DNA of 39,328 bases from Gammaproteobacteria bacterium (GCA_029865465.1 JAOUGW010000004.1:1-39328); one strand, 5' to 3'; positions 18,292 through 27,052 are shown, counted from the stretch's first letter. The notes: generated from the sequence alone by a model not told the origin. A program made the numbers and translations.

Positions 18292-18613
18292 TGCGTTGCG
18301 AGGAACGCACCGGCATTGCCGGAAGTCTAGCGGATATCGATGGAATCGCTGGAATGCTGCAGAGCAGCACTCGCGACCTGAATCAGCTATACTCCCCTTC
18401 GCTGTTCAGCATTGACGGTAAGCCGGACTCACTGCGCCGTCTCGAATCGGGCCCCCGCGCCTGTCGCCTGAATCTCGTCGTGTACGCAACGCATCGTTCG
18501 CTGCGCAGCACGGGCTTTCATTTCTTACTTGTCGTTGCGCGCTTGCGGGCGCGTCGCCGTTCGATCGGCCCGCTCGCGGGCCGCCGGCGTCACTCATCTT
18601 CCTGGAGAATGCC
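18292..18613 (+). other. non-coding leader region with possible promoter and hairpins
   Basis: About 320 bases without a convincing gene. TATACT at 18388-18393 is a possible -10 box but lacks a recognisable -35. Downstream are several GC-rich inverted repeats, the best being GGCCCGC/GCGGGCC at 18567-18582 (seven-base stem, two-base centre). If transcription starts near 18400, the leader to the TTG at 18614 would be about 210 bases, long enough for RNA-based control. I do not recognise a known riboswitch. Confidence 0.3.
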
Positions 18614-18709
18614 TTGTCCGCGTTTATCGCTGTCTTCAGCGCCACCGCCCTGCTCGCCACCACCCTGCTGTTCGTCCTGCAGATGTTCGAGGACTTTCGC
18701 GATGCTTGA
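18614..18709 (+). CDS. 31-residue single-span membrane microprotein
   Basis: Starts at TTG, preceded by GGAGA (18604-18608) with a five-base gap. The product reads MSAFIAVFSATALLATT, a hydrophobic helix, then FVLQMFEDFRDA as an amphipathic acidic tail. The architecture (short helix followed by Q-hydrophobic-E-D tail) recalls the 25-residue microprotein at 6361-6438. The stop overlaps the ATG of a 78-codon frame (ATGCTTGA), an arrangement seen in translationally coupled genes. Function is unknown. The non-ATG start and small size keep confidence moderate. Confidence 0.45.
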   Translation: MSAFIAVFSATALLATTLLFVLQMFEDFRDA

Positions 18710-18938
18710 CTGGATGCTCAATACCCGCCGTCGTATCGGTTCAGAACGCACGGTGCAGGACCGTTCACGCACTGCCGCCAATGGCGACTGGACGAAGCGG
18801 CCGGACGCGGGTCAGGTCCGGGCGTCAGGCCTCGAAGTCGGCACGGCCCGCCGGGGACCGGTGCGTTCGCTCGCTGCGTGGAATACCGGATGGCACCGTG
18901 CCGTGCATGAGTTCGCCAGGAATCGGGATACGCCCTGA
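18702..18938 (+). CDS. 78-residue basic hypothetical protein overlapping the microprotein gene
   Basis: Begins MLDWMLNTRRRIGSER and continues as a basic, low-hydrophobicity chain. Its ATG lies inside the end of the 31-residue microprotein gene, so it could be translated by re-initiation. I do not recognise a family, and composition is close to that of chance frames in GC-rich DNA. The case for it rests on the start/stop overlap and the absence of any competing gene here. Confidence 0.3.
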   Translation: MLDWMLNTRRRIGSERTVQDRSRTAANGDWTKRPDAGQVRASGLEVGTARRGPVRSLAAWNTGWHRAVHEFARNRDTP

Positions 18939-19132
18939 AGCCGTGCGCCGGGCCGTCTTACGCTGACAGCGCAGCACGAGCGCATTCCTGCGCTTGCACT
19001 TCCGGTACCCCAGGTCCTGCGGCAGGCAGCTTTCGCAGGCGGCGCCGGCACCCTCGATTCGATTGGGAAAACCCGCTAGCCTTGCGCCATTCCCGCGGAT
19101 TCTACGCCGCATTCACGACAGCAGAGGCAGGA

Positions 19133-19621
19133 ATGAAAGCACCCATCATCATCGCGGCAGCGATTCTCGCCCTGGGAGCAGCAATTTCCATTCAGGTCGC
19201 ACAGGCCGACACGCGGCGAGCCAACTGCGAAGTCCGCAAGGACGGCGAGAAGAAGAAGGGCAGGTCTGGCGCCTGCACGTTCGGGCAGCGGCAGGGATAC
19301 ATCGACATCGACCTTCGCAACGGCGTCGTCTACAGCCTGCGTCCAGGCAACCGGGCGAACCACTTCAAGGACGAGAAGGGCAACAACGTCGTGCGCACGA
19401 ACTCGAGCGGCAACGTGCAGGAGTTCAAGTGGGAGGGCGGCACGCGCGTGATCATCACGTTCTATGGCGACGACGGTTCCCGCGACAACCAGGTTAACGG
19501 CAGCGCGGAATACCAGCGCGGGTACAACGATGCCGTCAAAGGCCGTCCTTTCGATCAGGGCCGGCATCCACAGGACTACAAGGACGGCTACCGGGCAGGC
19601 GAACAGGACCGTTTGCGATAG
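19133..19621 (+). CDS. small exported protein with C-terminal Y-x2-GY repeats
   Basis: A 162-residue predicted periplasmic protein. ATG 19133 has an AGGCAGGA ribosome-binding site and gives a signal peptide (MKAPIIIAAAILALGAAISI) cleaved after AQA near residue 26. The mature part has two cysteines (in NCEVRKDG and GACTFG) that could form a disulphide, and a beta-rich segment with GYIDIDLRNGVVYSLRPG. It ends in two related units, EYQRGYNDAVKGRPFD and DYKDGYRAGEQDR. Such C-termini occur in uncharacterised proteobacterial envelope proteins. No operon partner is evident. Confidence 0.7.
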   Translation: MKAPIIIAAAILALGAAISIQVAQADTRRANCEVRKDGEKKKGRSGACTFGQRQGYIDIDLRNGVVYSLRPGNRANHFKDEKGNNVVRTNSSGNVQEFKWEGGTRVIITFYGDDGSRDNQVNGSAEYQRGYNDAVKGRPFDQGRHPQDYKDGYRAGEQDRLR

Positions 19622-19797
19622 ATGGCGGTGCCGTCGACGAGCCGATGCTCGGCAGTGCTGACCTCCAGTCGCGCGCGGATCTGGGCAACAGCGTCGAAAT
19701 CCTGCGCGGGATGCCGCTGGACGATCTCCTGAAGAAATTGCCGGGCATCATCTTCCAGCGCTCGCCAACTGCGAGCGCGGCACGGCGCAGGTAACAT
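19588..19797 (-). CDS. possible 69-residue hypothetical protein
   Basis: A minus-strand frame starting at ATG 19797 reads like ordinary protein in its middle (LEDDARQFLQEIVQRHPA, then DFDAVAQIRARLEVSTAEHRL), with balanced helices and no low-complexity stretch. It fills the gap between the exported protein (which it overlaps by 34 bases at the 3' end) and the DUF349 gene. No family is recognised and no clear ribosome-binding site is seen, so it may be a chance frame. Confidence 0.3.
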   Translation of the reverse strand: MLPAPCRARSWRALEDDARQFLQEIVQRHPAQDFDAVAQIRARLEVSTAEHRLVDGTAIYRKRSCSPAR

Positions 19798-19838
19798 TGC
19801 CGATTGCTGGGCGGGCCCGCTACAAGCAAGATTCCTCG

Positions 19839-22190
19839 ATGTCCATATTCTCACGCCTGTTTGGCAAGTCACCGCCCGCCGCCGACGTGGCGCCGGCCGC
19901 CGGGTGGGATGCCGGAGTTGGATCGCCGCCGCCGCCCGATCCCTCCGCACGTGCCAAGGAAGAAGAAGCGAGCCTGTCGCAGGCCATCGCTGCCGGCGAC
20001 ATGGTCACGATCGGCAAGTGGGTCCTGGAGGGAAGCTCGACGCGGATCCGCCAGGCTGCGGCGCGCAACGTCACGGATCCGGACCAGCTGCGGCAACTGA
20101 TCCCCGCCACGCGCCACGGCAAAGACAAAAACGTCCATCGCATTCTTACCGCACGACGCGATGAGCAGCTCGCGAAGATCCGCAGCGCCCAGCGACTGCA
20201 GTCGGACCTGGAAGAAACCGCCGCGGCCATCGCCCGGCACAGCGAGCGTCCGTACGACCCGTCATACCCGGCCATCCTTGCACAGCTCGAGACCCGGTGG
20301 CGCACGCTCGCACCGCAGGCGAAGCCGGAGCTGCAGGACGACGTGGCACGGCGCCTGCAACGTGCGCACGAAGCCGTCGAGCACCACCGCCGTGCGATCG
20401 AACAGTCGATCCAGGCCGATGCCGAGCGGCAGCGATCCGCCGCCATCGCGTCCGAAGCGGCGCGGCATCAGCAGGAACTCGAGGCGCAGGCGGCAGCCGC
20501 CGCGGCGGCCGAGAGGGCTCAGGCACACGATGCCGCACGCCAGGCGTCGCGCGAGTCCGAACTGGCGCAACGTGCGGCAGACGAGGCCAGGGCACACGAC
20601 ATCCTGGCGCTGCTGCGACAGGCCCAGGCAGCGCTCGGCCACGGCGGGACGGCGCGCGCCGCCCGGCTGCGCGCCTCGATCGCGGAAAGGCTGCCGGAAG
20701 CCCCTCTCCTGCCCCCGTGGTTCGCGCGCCAGTTGGACCAGGTCGACTCGCAGCTCGCCGAGCTGCAGGACTGGAAGACGTTCAGAGTCGGGCCAAAGCG
20801 GGGCGAACTGGTGCAGCAGATGCAATCGCTGGTCGGCGCCGATATGTCACCGGAGGAACTCGCGCAGCGAATCCGCCAGCTGCGGAACGAATGGCGGACC
20901 CTGGGCCGGGGCGCGGGCGAGGAAGCCTCGGATGAATTGCAGCAGTTCCAGGAGGCCACCGACCGCGCCTATGCACCCTGCCGCGAGCACTTCGCCCGGC
21001 AAGCCGAACTGCGCAAGGAAAACCTGGAGCGGCGCGAAGCGCTGATCGAAAGGCTGACGGCGTTTGCCGCGGAACATGCGGGCGAGCACCCGGACTGGCG
21101 CGCAATCAATCAGGCCATCGTCGAGACGCGGCGTGAGTGGCGTCAGTACGCCCCGGTGGACCAGGCGGTCATCAAGCCGCTGCAGGCGCGTTTTCATGCA
21201 TTGGTGGACGGACTGCAGGCGCGCCTGGATGCAGAGTACGCAAGCAACGTCCAGACGAAGCGCGACTTGATCTCCCGCGCCGCCGGGCTCCTCGCCCTCG
21301 AGGACACGCGCAAGGCCATCGACGAAACCCGGAACCTGCAGCGAACATGGAAAGCCGTCGGCATCGTGCCGTGGAAACTGGACAACGCCCTGTGGGACGA
21401 GTTCCGGAAGCAATGCGACGCCGTCTTCCAGCGCAGCTCGCAGGAATCCCTGGCGTACGCCGCCACTCTCGAAGCGAACCAGGCGCAGGCAGCCGGCGTG
21501 TGCGAGGAGCTGGAGCGGATTGCCGGGCTGAGCGGCGAGCCGCTGTTCTCTGCCGTGCCGCGGCTGGATGAGCTATGCGCGCAGTTCGAATCGCTGGACT
21601 TGCCGCGAGCATCCGCACGCGCGCTGCGTCAACGGTTTTCACAGGCAACCGACCGTTGCGCCGAAGCCGTACACAGACAGCGCGCGGCGGCGGCGCGCCG
21701 TGGCTGGACCGACGGGTTTGCAGCCGCCGCCCAGGTCCGCGCGTACGGACTCGCGACCGTCCTGGGACGGGCGCCAGCCGAATGCGAAGCGCTGCGAGCG
21801 TCCGCTGCCGCTGCGATCGCCGATCTCGCCCATGCGCCGAAAGCAATTCGCAGCATCCTCGAGCAACGAATCGCAGCGGTCACCGCCGGCACGGTCAGCG
21901 CCGATCTCGCCGCGAACGAGGCGGCGCTGCGGCTGCTGTGCATCCGCGCGGAGTTGATCTCGGGTGCAGCCACGCCCCCGGAAGACGCGGAATTGCGGCG
22001 CGAATACCAGATGCGACGCCTGGTCGAATCGATGGGTCGCGGTGAGCGCGTCACGCCGGCCGAACTCGACGATCTCGCGCTCGAATGGATCGCGGTGGGG
22101 CCGGTCGAGCCGGCTGTCCACGACAGGTTGCTGGCTCGTTTCGAGCGCTGTCGCAACGCTGGCAACTCCATGCTGCGGGACGAGGGCTAG
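19839..22190 (+). CDS. DUF349-repeat protein, large helical coiled-coil
   Basis: A 783-residue, almost entirely alpha-helical cytoplasmic protein. An N-terminal MSIFSRLFGK lead is followed by a helical repeat-like region (VTIGKWVLEGSSTRIRQAAARNV), an Ala/Glu/Arg/Gln-rich coiled coil (about 190-255) and several DUF349 units: near 347 (NEWRTLGRGAGEE), near 416 (HPDWRAINQAIVETRREWRQ) and near 488-520 (DTRKAIDETRNLQRTWKAVG, then PWKLDNALWDEF). DUF349 proteins are widespread in proteobacteria, but I know of no settled biochemical function. ATG 19839 is chosen over the open frame from 19797, which adds a basic tail with no support. Confidence 0.8.
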   Translation: MSIFSRLFGKSPPAADVAPAAGWDAGVGSPPPPDPSARAKEEEASLSQAIAAGDMVTIGKWVLEGSSTRIRQAAARNVTDPDQLRQLIPATRHGKDKNVHRILTARRDEQLAKIRSAQRLQSDLEETAAAIARHSERPYDPSYPAILAQLETRWRTLAPQAKPELQDDVARRLQRAHEAVEHHRRAIEQSIQADAERQRSAAIASEAARHQQELEAQAAAAAAAERAQAHDAARQASRESELAQRAADEARAHDILALLRQAQAALGHGGTARAARLRASIAERLPEAPLLPPWFARQLDQVDSQLAELQDWKTFRVGPKRGELVQQMQSLVGADMSPEELAQRIRQLRNEWRTLGRGAGEEASDELQQFQEATDRAYAPCREHFARQAELRKENLERREALIERLTAFAAEHAGEHPDWRAINQAIVETRREWRQYAPVDQAVIKPLQARFHALVDGLQARLDAEYASNVQTKRDLISRAAGLLALEDTRKAIDETRNLQRTWKAVGIVPWKLDNALWDEFRKQCDAVFQRSSQESLAYAATLEANQAQAAGVCEELERIAGLSGEPLFSAVPRLDELCAQFESLDLPRASARALRQRFSQATDRCAEAVHRQRAAAARRGWTDGFAAAAQVRAYGLATVLGRAPAECEALRASAAAAIADLAHAPKAIRSILEQRIAAVTAGTVSADLAANEAALRLLCIRAELISGAATPPEDAELRREYQMRRLVESMGRGERVTPAELDDLALEWIAVGPVEPAVHDRLLARFERCRNAGNSMLRDEG

Positions 22191-22272
22191 TGCCTGAGGC
22201 CATCGTGCCGAGCCCGGCGCGGCTGACGATGCAGATGCCAGTGCGCGCACGCCCGAATGCTAGGATCGCCGC

Positions 22273-23784
22273 ATGAACAGCACACCGAACGTACTGGTCA
22301 TCATGTACGACCAGCTGACCCCTGCGGCGCTCGGCTGCTACGGCAGCCGCACTGCGAAGTCGCCGCACATCGATCGCCTCGCCGCCGCGGGCGTGGTGTT
22401 CGACGCAGCCTACACCAACAGCCCGCTGTGCACGCCAGCGCGCTACTGCATGATGACCGGGCAACTGCCCTCGGCCACGCGCGGCTACGACAACGCGGCA
22501 TACCTCGCCAGCACGATCCCGACGTTTGCGCATTACGTCCGCGCCGCCGGCTATCGCACGGTGCTCGCCGGCAAGATGCACTTCGTCGGCCCCGACCAGC
22601 TGCATGGTTTCGAGGAGCGCCGCACGACGGACATCTATCCAGCGGACTTCGGCTGGACGCCGGACTGGCGCACGCCAGGCGAGCGCATCGACTGCTGGTA
22701 TCACAACATGGGGAGCGTGACTGGCGCCGGCGTAGCCGAAGTCACCAACCAGCTGCTGTTCGACGACGAGGTCGGCTTCCACGCGCTGCGCGCGCTGCAC
22801 GATGCGGCCCGTGCCGACGATGGACGGCCGTTCCTGCTCGTCGCCAGCTTCACGCACCCGCACGATCCTTACGTGACGCGGCGCGAATACTGGAATCGCT
22901 ACGAAGGCGTCGAGATTCCGATGCCCGCAGTGTCCGCGGCAGACGTCACTGCGGATTCACACACGCAACGTCTGCGTGCAGCGTGCGACATGGAACGCAC
23001 TCCGATCACCGATGACGACGTGCGCCGCGCGCGTCGCGCCTACTTCGGCAACATCTCGTACGTCGACGACTGGACCGGCCGGCTGGTCGGAACGCTCGAG
23101 GCGCTCGGACTGGCGGACGATACGATCGTCATCCTGCTCGCCGATCACGGCGACATGCTCGGCGAGCGCGGGCTCTGGTACAAGATGAGCTTCTTCGAGG
23201 GATCCGCGCGTATCCCGCTGGTCGTGCACGCGCCCGCCCGCTTCCGCGCGCGCCGCGTGTCGACGCCAGTCTCGCTGGTCGACGTGCTGCCGACCCTCAT
23301 CGAGTTGTCGGGTGGTGCGGTGGCCGACGCCGTCGAACCGCTGGCGGGCCGCTCACTGCTGCCGCTGTGCGAAGGCGACGCAGAAGACCGGACCGTCGTC
23401 GGCGAGTACGCGGCCGAAGGCGCCTGCGCCCCGATCGTCATGCTGCGCCGGGGCGCGCTGAAATTCGTGCACTGCCCCGTCGATCCCGACCAGTTGTACG
23501 ACCTCGCGACGGACCCCGGTGAGCGGGTCAACCTTGCCGGCCACGCGGAATGGGCTGCGGCCGTCGCCAACTTCCGCGAGGAAGTCACGCAACGGTGGGA
23601 CCTGGCGCAATTTCATTCAGACGTGCTGCAGGACCAGGCGCGGCGGCGGTTGGTGATGGGCGCACTGCGGTCGGGCAACTACACGCCGTGGGAATTCACG
23701 CCGCGGCGCGACGCCTCGAACGAATACATGCGCAACCATCTCGATCTCAACGACGTAGAACGAAGCGCTCGCTGGCCGCGCTGA
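22273..23784 (+). CDS. betC: choline-sulfatase
   Basis: Hydrolyses choline-O-sulfate to choline and sulfate. The 503-residue protein starts with the metal site PNVLVIMYDQLTP (Asp13). It carries the sulfatase signature SPLCTPARYCMMTG, where Cys53 of C-x-P-x-R would be converted to formylglycine. The blocks GKMHFVGPDQLHGFEER and TTDIYPADFGWTPDW are diagnostic of choline-sulfatases, and so is the C-terminal TPWEFTPRRDASNEYMRN, which corresponds to the choline sulfatase C-terminal domain. No betA, betB, betI or choline transporter is nearby, so the choline released must be handled by genes elsewhere. ATG 22273 matches the family start. Confidence 0.92.
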   Translation: MNSTPNVLVIMYDQLTPAALGCYGSRTAKSPHIDRLAAAGVVFDAAYTNSPLCTPARYCMMTGQLPSATRGYDNAAYLASTIPTFAHYVRAAGYRTVLAGKMHFVGPDQLHGFEERRTTDIYPADFGWTPDWRTPGERIDCWYHNMGSVTGAGVAEVTNQLLFDDEVGFHALRALHDAARADDGRPFLLVASFTHPHDPYVTRREYWNRYEGVEIPMPAVSAADVTADSHTQRLRAACDMERTPITDDDVRRARRAYFGNISYVDDWTGRLVGTLEALGLADDTIVILLADHGDMLGERGLWYKMSFFEGSARIPLVVHAPARFRARRVSTPVSLVDVLPTLIELSGGAVADAVEPLAGRSLLPLCEGDAEDRTVVGEYAAEGACAPIVMLRRGALKFVHCPVDPDQLYDLATDPGERVNLAGHAEWAAAVANFREEVTQRWDLAQFHSDVLQDQARRRLVMGALRSGNYTPWEFTPRRDASNEYMRNHLDLNDVERSARWPR

Positions 23785-23804
23785 GCCGGCCTTCGACTTC
23801 ATCA

Positions 23805-23819
23805 GGTCCTGCTTGGACC
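23805..23819. terminator. inverted repeat between convergent genes
   Basis: GGTCC-TGCTT-GGACC lies between the convergent stops of the sulfatase and ATP-grasp genes. There is no U-tract on either strand, so termination would be weak or Rho-assisted. Confidence 0.3.
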
Positions 23820-23871
23820 GGCCATTGCGCGGCCGCTAAGGGTTGCTATACGCGAGTCAACAACGCGCGGA

Positions 23872-25170
23872 TCAAATCGGCAGGGTCAGCACCGGCGCGA
23901 AGCCACCCCCGGCGGTCCGGAAGTTCGTGGTCTGCCCTCGGTACAAGCGCGCTGCCCGCAACCAGGTTTCGCCATGCATGACGTAGTTGCGGACGTCGAC
24001 ACGGAGATCGGTTGCAGCGCCATCTACGGCTGAGACTCGCCGAAACGACGTTGGCGCAATCGCCTGCGCGACGTAGCGATGCGCAAGGGTGTGGTCGAAC
24101 ATCGTCCGAGTGAGCTTGTCGCCCCGATAGGCGGCCTTGCTGCCGAAGCCATCGACTGGTTTGAAGAAAAGACTCTTACGCCGCTGCCAGAGGTCGTCGG
24201 CTGCGGCGGGCTCGACCACCTCGGTCGCTGGAATAGTCTGCCGCAAGTGCGAGCGATCATCGGCGCCGAGACCTGCCTCCTGCAGCATCTTTTCGTCGCC
24301 CAGCCAGGCGAGAAGCCGCTTGTCCGCCCATCGCGCATGCGCAGCCGGGTGTGGCGTAAGCACTGCGAGATCCGATTCGTATGCGCTGTGCAGGACGGCG
24401 TGTCGTTCATCGGCCAGATAGAAATCGGTCGCACGGTTGTAGATCAGGTCGATGCGCTCGTCGGCGCAGTACACCGCGTCGCCCCTGATGGTGAGGCTTG
24501 CGGCATCAGCAATCAGGACGCGCCATCCGGCGCGCTCGAGCAACCGCTGATACAGCAGGAACTCGGGAAACAGGTACTGGCCCTGCGGCTCGTCGTCGAC
24601 GATTGCAATGGCACGCAACGGTACTTCGCCGCGGGCGCTGGTCCACTCCGCCTGGAAACCATCGGTGATGCGCTGTCCGAGCTGATCTATTGCCACACCG
24701 GCTGCCGTCATGAGGGATATTGGTTCCGCAAAGCAGTCGCAACTTGCCGTGGCCGCACGCGCCAGCTCGAGATTGACGAGCAGGCCGCCCGGGTTGGTGT
24801 TGATCTCGATGAGCTGCGGCGTCGGACCGCCGAGATGGAAATCGAAGCCCAGGACGCCACCCGCGGCTGCCTGGGGACGCCGAGCCAGTTCCGGCGCGTG
24901 CAGCGCGATCTTCTGCTGGTAGGGGTAGCTCGTGAGTGCGTGGGTGATGAGCCGGACGGTCCGGCCCATGCTGGCGGCTTCGCCCGGAGCAAGAAACACG
25001 ACGCTGCCCGATACGAGTCCAGCCTGGGATTCCAGGAGGCTGCCCGCATCACCGAGATTGGCGCGGAGCTGATCGCGCAATTTCGCGCGATCCACCCAGA
25101 TGCACTGGCATTCCTGGTTCAGGATCGCGGCCAGTGGCTCAGCCGTTGATTCGTCGACTTGCCCGATCAC
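23872..25170 (-). CDS. ATP-grasp-like protein of unknown function, apparently permuted
   Basis: A 432-residue cytoplasmic protein. Two ATP-grasp-like elements appear in an unusual order: the metal-binding strand QLIEINTNPGGLLVN comes first (about residues 117-131), whereas the probable lysine-bearing nucleotide loop RKSLFFKPVDGFGSKAAYRG comes late (about 335-355). The middle has DLIYNRATDFYLAD and HARWADKRLLAWLGDEKML, and the C-terminus ends with the conserved LYRGQTTNFRTAGGGFAPV. I recognise this as a conserved, unnamed bacterial family, but no reaction is known to me. The order resembles circularly permuted ATP-grasp enzymes such as glutathione-synthetase relatives. GTG 25170 is the start; a better start further in cannot be excluded. 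It is 48 bases downstream of the phosphatase gene on the same strand. Confidence 0.65.
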   Translation of the reverse strand: MIGQVDESTAEPLAAILNQECQCIWVDRAKLRDQLRANLGDAGSLLESQAGLVSGSVVFLAPGEAASMGRTVRLITHALTSYPYQQKIALHAPELARRPQAAAGGVLGFDFHLGGPTPQLIEINTNPGGLLVNLELARAATASCDCFAEPISLMTAAGVAIDQLGQRITDGFQAEWTSARGEVPLRAIAIVDDEPQGQYLFPEFLLYQRLLERAGWRVLIADAASLTIRGDAVYCADERIDLIYNRATDFYLADERHAVLHSAYESDLAVLTPHPAAHARWADKRLLAWLGDEKMLQEAGLGADDRSHLRQTIPATEVVEPAAADDLWQRRKSLFFKPVDGFGSKAAYRGDKLTRTMFDHTLAHRYVAQAIAPTSFRRVSAVDGAATDLRVDVRNYVMHGETWLRAARLYRGQTTNFRTAGGGFAPVLTLPI

Positions 25171-25218
25171 TGTGTACTCGTGTGCTCGTGCGCTCGCGGC
25201 ATGGAACGCGGCACGCGC

Positions 25219-26388
25219 TCAGGGCCGCGCGCTCAGGTCGGCCAGGGGCAGGCGCTGCTCGATGCGTCGTGTCCCGCGTTGATCCATGACGGACAGCGTC
25301 ACCGTGGTCTGCGCGCCCCGCCAGTCGATCTCGATGAGCCCGAAGTTCGGCTCGCGGATCACGTCGCTCACCCGGTTGGCGTTCGGCGTGGCGGCGGGCC
25401 AGACTTCGGTGAGCCCGCTCGAGGTGAGGTCCCACAGTGGGTAGGGCACGTTGACGTCGAGCTTCGACAACTCGGCGTAGTGCATGTCGCCGCTCAGAAA
25501 CACCACGCCGTTTGCGCGCTTGCGCCGGATCAGCTCGATCAGGCGTTGCTGGTCGCGAGCGAACAGCGACCATCCTTCCCAACCCGGGAAATCGGCGAGC
25601 ACCTGCACGCTCGACCCGATCAAGCGCACCTCGGCCGGCGTTTCCAGCTGTCGCTCCAGCCACTGCCATTGAGGCTCGCCGAGCATCGTCGCCCTCGGAT
25701 CAGGATTGCGCGCGTACGGACCCGGCACCTCGAGCCCTTTCCTGTGCCGCGCCTGCGCCCAGGACCTGTAGTTGCGAACACCAGGCTCGGGCTTCATGAG
25801 CGGCGTCCGGTTGTAGCGCAGGTCGAGCAGAATGACCTGCACGCGCTGGCCCGGTGGACCGAACACGTAGGACGCGTATACGCCGTCGCGCGCCCGGCGT
25901 GGTGAACCGGCAGGCTCGCCCCAGAAGTCGAGGAAGACCTGCCGCGACGCCTCCTTCTGTGGATAGTCGCCGCCCGCGTCATCCTCGCCGAAATCGTGGT
26001 CGTCCCAGGTCACGGCGAGCGGCGTGGTGTCGCGCAACTTTGCAAAACCCGGTTGCTGCGCCAGCTCTGCGTACTTCGCTCGAAGCACGGCCATGTCGCG
26101 CGTGTCGCCGTAGACGTTGTCGCCGAGGAACAGGAACAGCTCGGGCTTCGCCGCCAGCACGGCCTCCCAGATCGGCTGCTCCTTGCCGCCCTCGGCACAC
26201 GAGCCGAACCCGATCCGCGTCAGCGTGCGATCGAGCGCGACGTGCGGATCGGGCTGCCCGGACGGCACGGCGCCGCCATCCGCGCGTGCGGTGGGCGCGA
26301 TGGCAGTTACCGTCAGAGCGCATGCAATGACGAGCGAGCCGTACAGCCATGTGCGGCGGGATGAAATGAAGGATTCGGCGTTCATCAT
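25219..26388 (-). CDS. PhoD-like metallophosphatase, probably Tat-exported
   Basis: A 389-residue phosphodiesterase/alkaline phosphatase D-like protein. The N-terminus SSRRTWLYGSLVIACALTVT carries a twin arginine before a hydrophobic stretch ending in ARADGG, consistent with Tat export, as known for PhoD. Metal-binding blocks are FGSCAEGG, FLFLGDNVYGD, VTWDDHDFGEDDAGG and LSGDMHYAEL. The C-terminus is the short beta-sandwich end. It begins 35 bases after the AMMECR1-domain gene on the same strand, so it may belong to that operon. The substrate is unknown; many PhoD relatives cleave phosphodiesters. Confidence 0.85.
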   Translation of the reverse strand: MMNAESFISSRRTWLYGSLVIACALTVTAIAPTARADGGAVPSGQPDPHVALDRTLTRIGFGSCAEGGKEQPIWEAVLAAKPELFLFLGDNVYGDTRDMAVLRAKYAELAQQPGFAKLRDTTPLAVTWDDHDFGEDDAGGDYPQKEASRQVFLDFWGEPAGSPRRARDGVYASYVFGPPGQRVQVILLDLRYNRTPLMKPEPGVRNYRSWAQARHRKGLEVPGPYARNPDPRATMLGEPQWQWLERQLETPAEVRLIGSSVQVLADFPGWEGWSLFARDQQRLIELIRRKRANGVVFLSGDMHYAELSKLDVNVPYPLWDLTSSGLTEVWPAATPNANRVSDVIREPNFGLIEIDWRGAQTTVTLSVMDQRGTRRIEQRLPLADLSARP

Positions 26389-26422
26389 CGGGCCAACCTG
26401 CGTTGCGGCGCGTTTCGCCCGG

Positions 26423-27052
26423 CTAGTAGACCATGCCAGGTCCCGGCGGGGCAGCCTCGAGCGTTGCCGGTCTCTCGACTGCCATGATCTCCGTCTCGTA
26501 GCGCCAGACCTGGACGTCGGCCGCCCAGAAATCCGCCCTGAGCCCCGCTTTCTCCTTGAGCCGGCGCAGGAAGTCCCGCGGCCCGGTGACGTGCTCCCAG
26601 ACCTTCGGCAGGAAGGTCGCTCTCATGCCACGCCACTCGAGCACCAGGCCATCGCGCCCTGGAACCAGCTCGAGCAGCAACTGCTGCTCACTTGCGACCA
26701 CCATTCGCTCGCACGGCGTCAGCAACGACACCTCCAGGCTCGTGCACCGCCACTCGCACGCCGTCAGCGGCGGGAAGCGCGGATCGCGGAACGCACTGGC
26801 CTGGGCATTGCTCCAGACATCGAGCAACAGCGGTCTTGCCGGCTCGAGCGTGCCGCAGCAACCGCGGAGTTCGCCGTCGATCGTCAGCGTGACGAAGCTC
26901 GCGCGCGGTTCGCGAAGTGCTCCGTGTCCGCCGTTCACCTCCGGAGGCGCAGCCTCGACGAGGCCCAGCTTCGCCTGGATGGACGTCGCGGCAGTCCACA
27001 GCACCGCCTGCCGCGCCGTCGGCTCAAGATTCACGGAGCACGTAACTGCCAT
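26423..27052 (-). CDS. amrA: AMMECR1-domain protein (AmmeMemoRadiSam system protein A)
   Basis: A 209-residue AMMECR1-fold protein. The family motif LRGC(x)G is present as ELRGCCGTLEP, preceded by RASFVTLTIDG. Further blocks are ASAFRDPRFPPLT, SLEVSLLTPCERM and TFLPKVWEHV with DFLRRLKEKAGL. ATG 27052 follows GGTGG and overlaps the last 29 bases of the MEMO gene, so the two are translationally coupled. It is part of the three-component AmmeMemoRadiSam set with MEMO and the divergent radical SAM enzyme. The biochemical role is not established; coupling of MEMO, AMMECR1 and a radical SAM enzyme across phyla implies a shared modification reaction. Confidence 0.9.
   Translation of the reverse strand: MAVTCSVNLEPTARQAVLWTAATSIQAKLGLVEAAPPEVNGGHGALREPRASFVTLTIDGELRGCCGTLEPARPLLLDVWSNAQASAFRDPRFPPLTACEWRCTSLEVSLLTPCERMVVASEQQLLLELVPGRDGLVLEWRGMRATFLPKVWEHVTGPRDFLRRLKEKAGLRADFWAADVQVWRYETEIMAVERPATLEAAPPGPGMVY

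Noticed and set aside
18388-18393. TATACT as a firm promoter for the microprotein
   Set aside because: No acceptable -35 hexamer at 16-18 bases; kept only as part of the leader description.
24079-25149. A 356-codon plus-strand frame over the ATP-grasp-like gene
   Set aside because: The minus-strand protein has conserved-looking motifs; the plus-strand translation does not, so it is a shadow.
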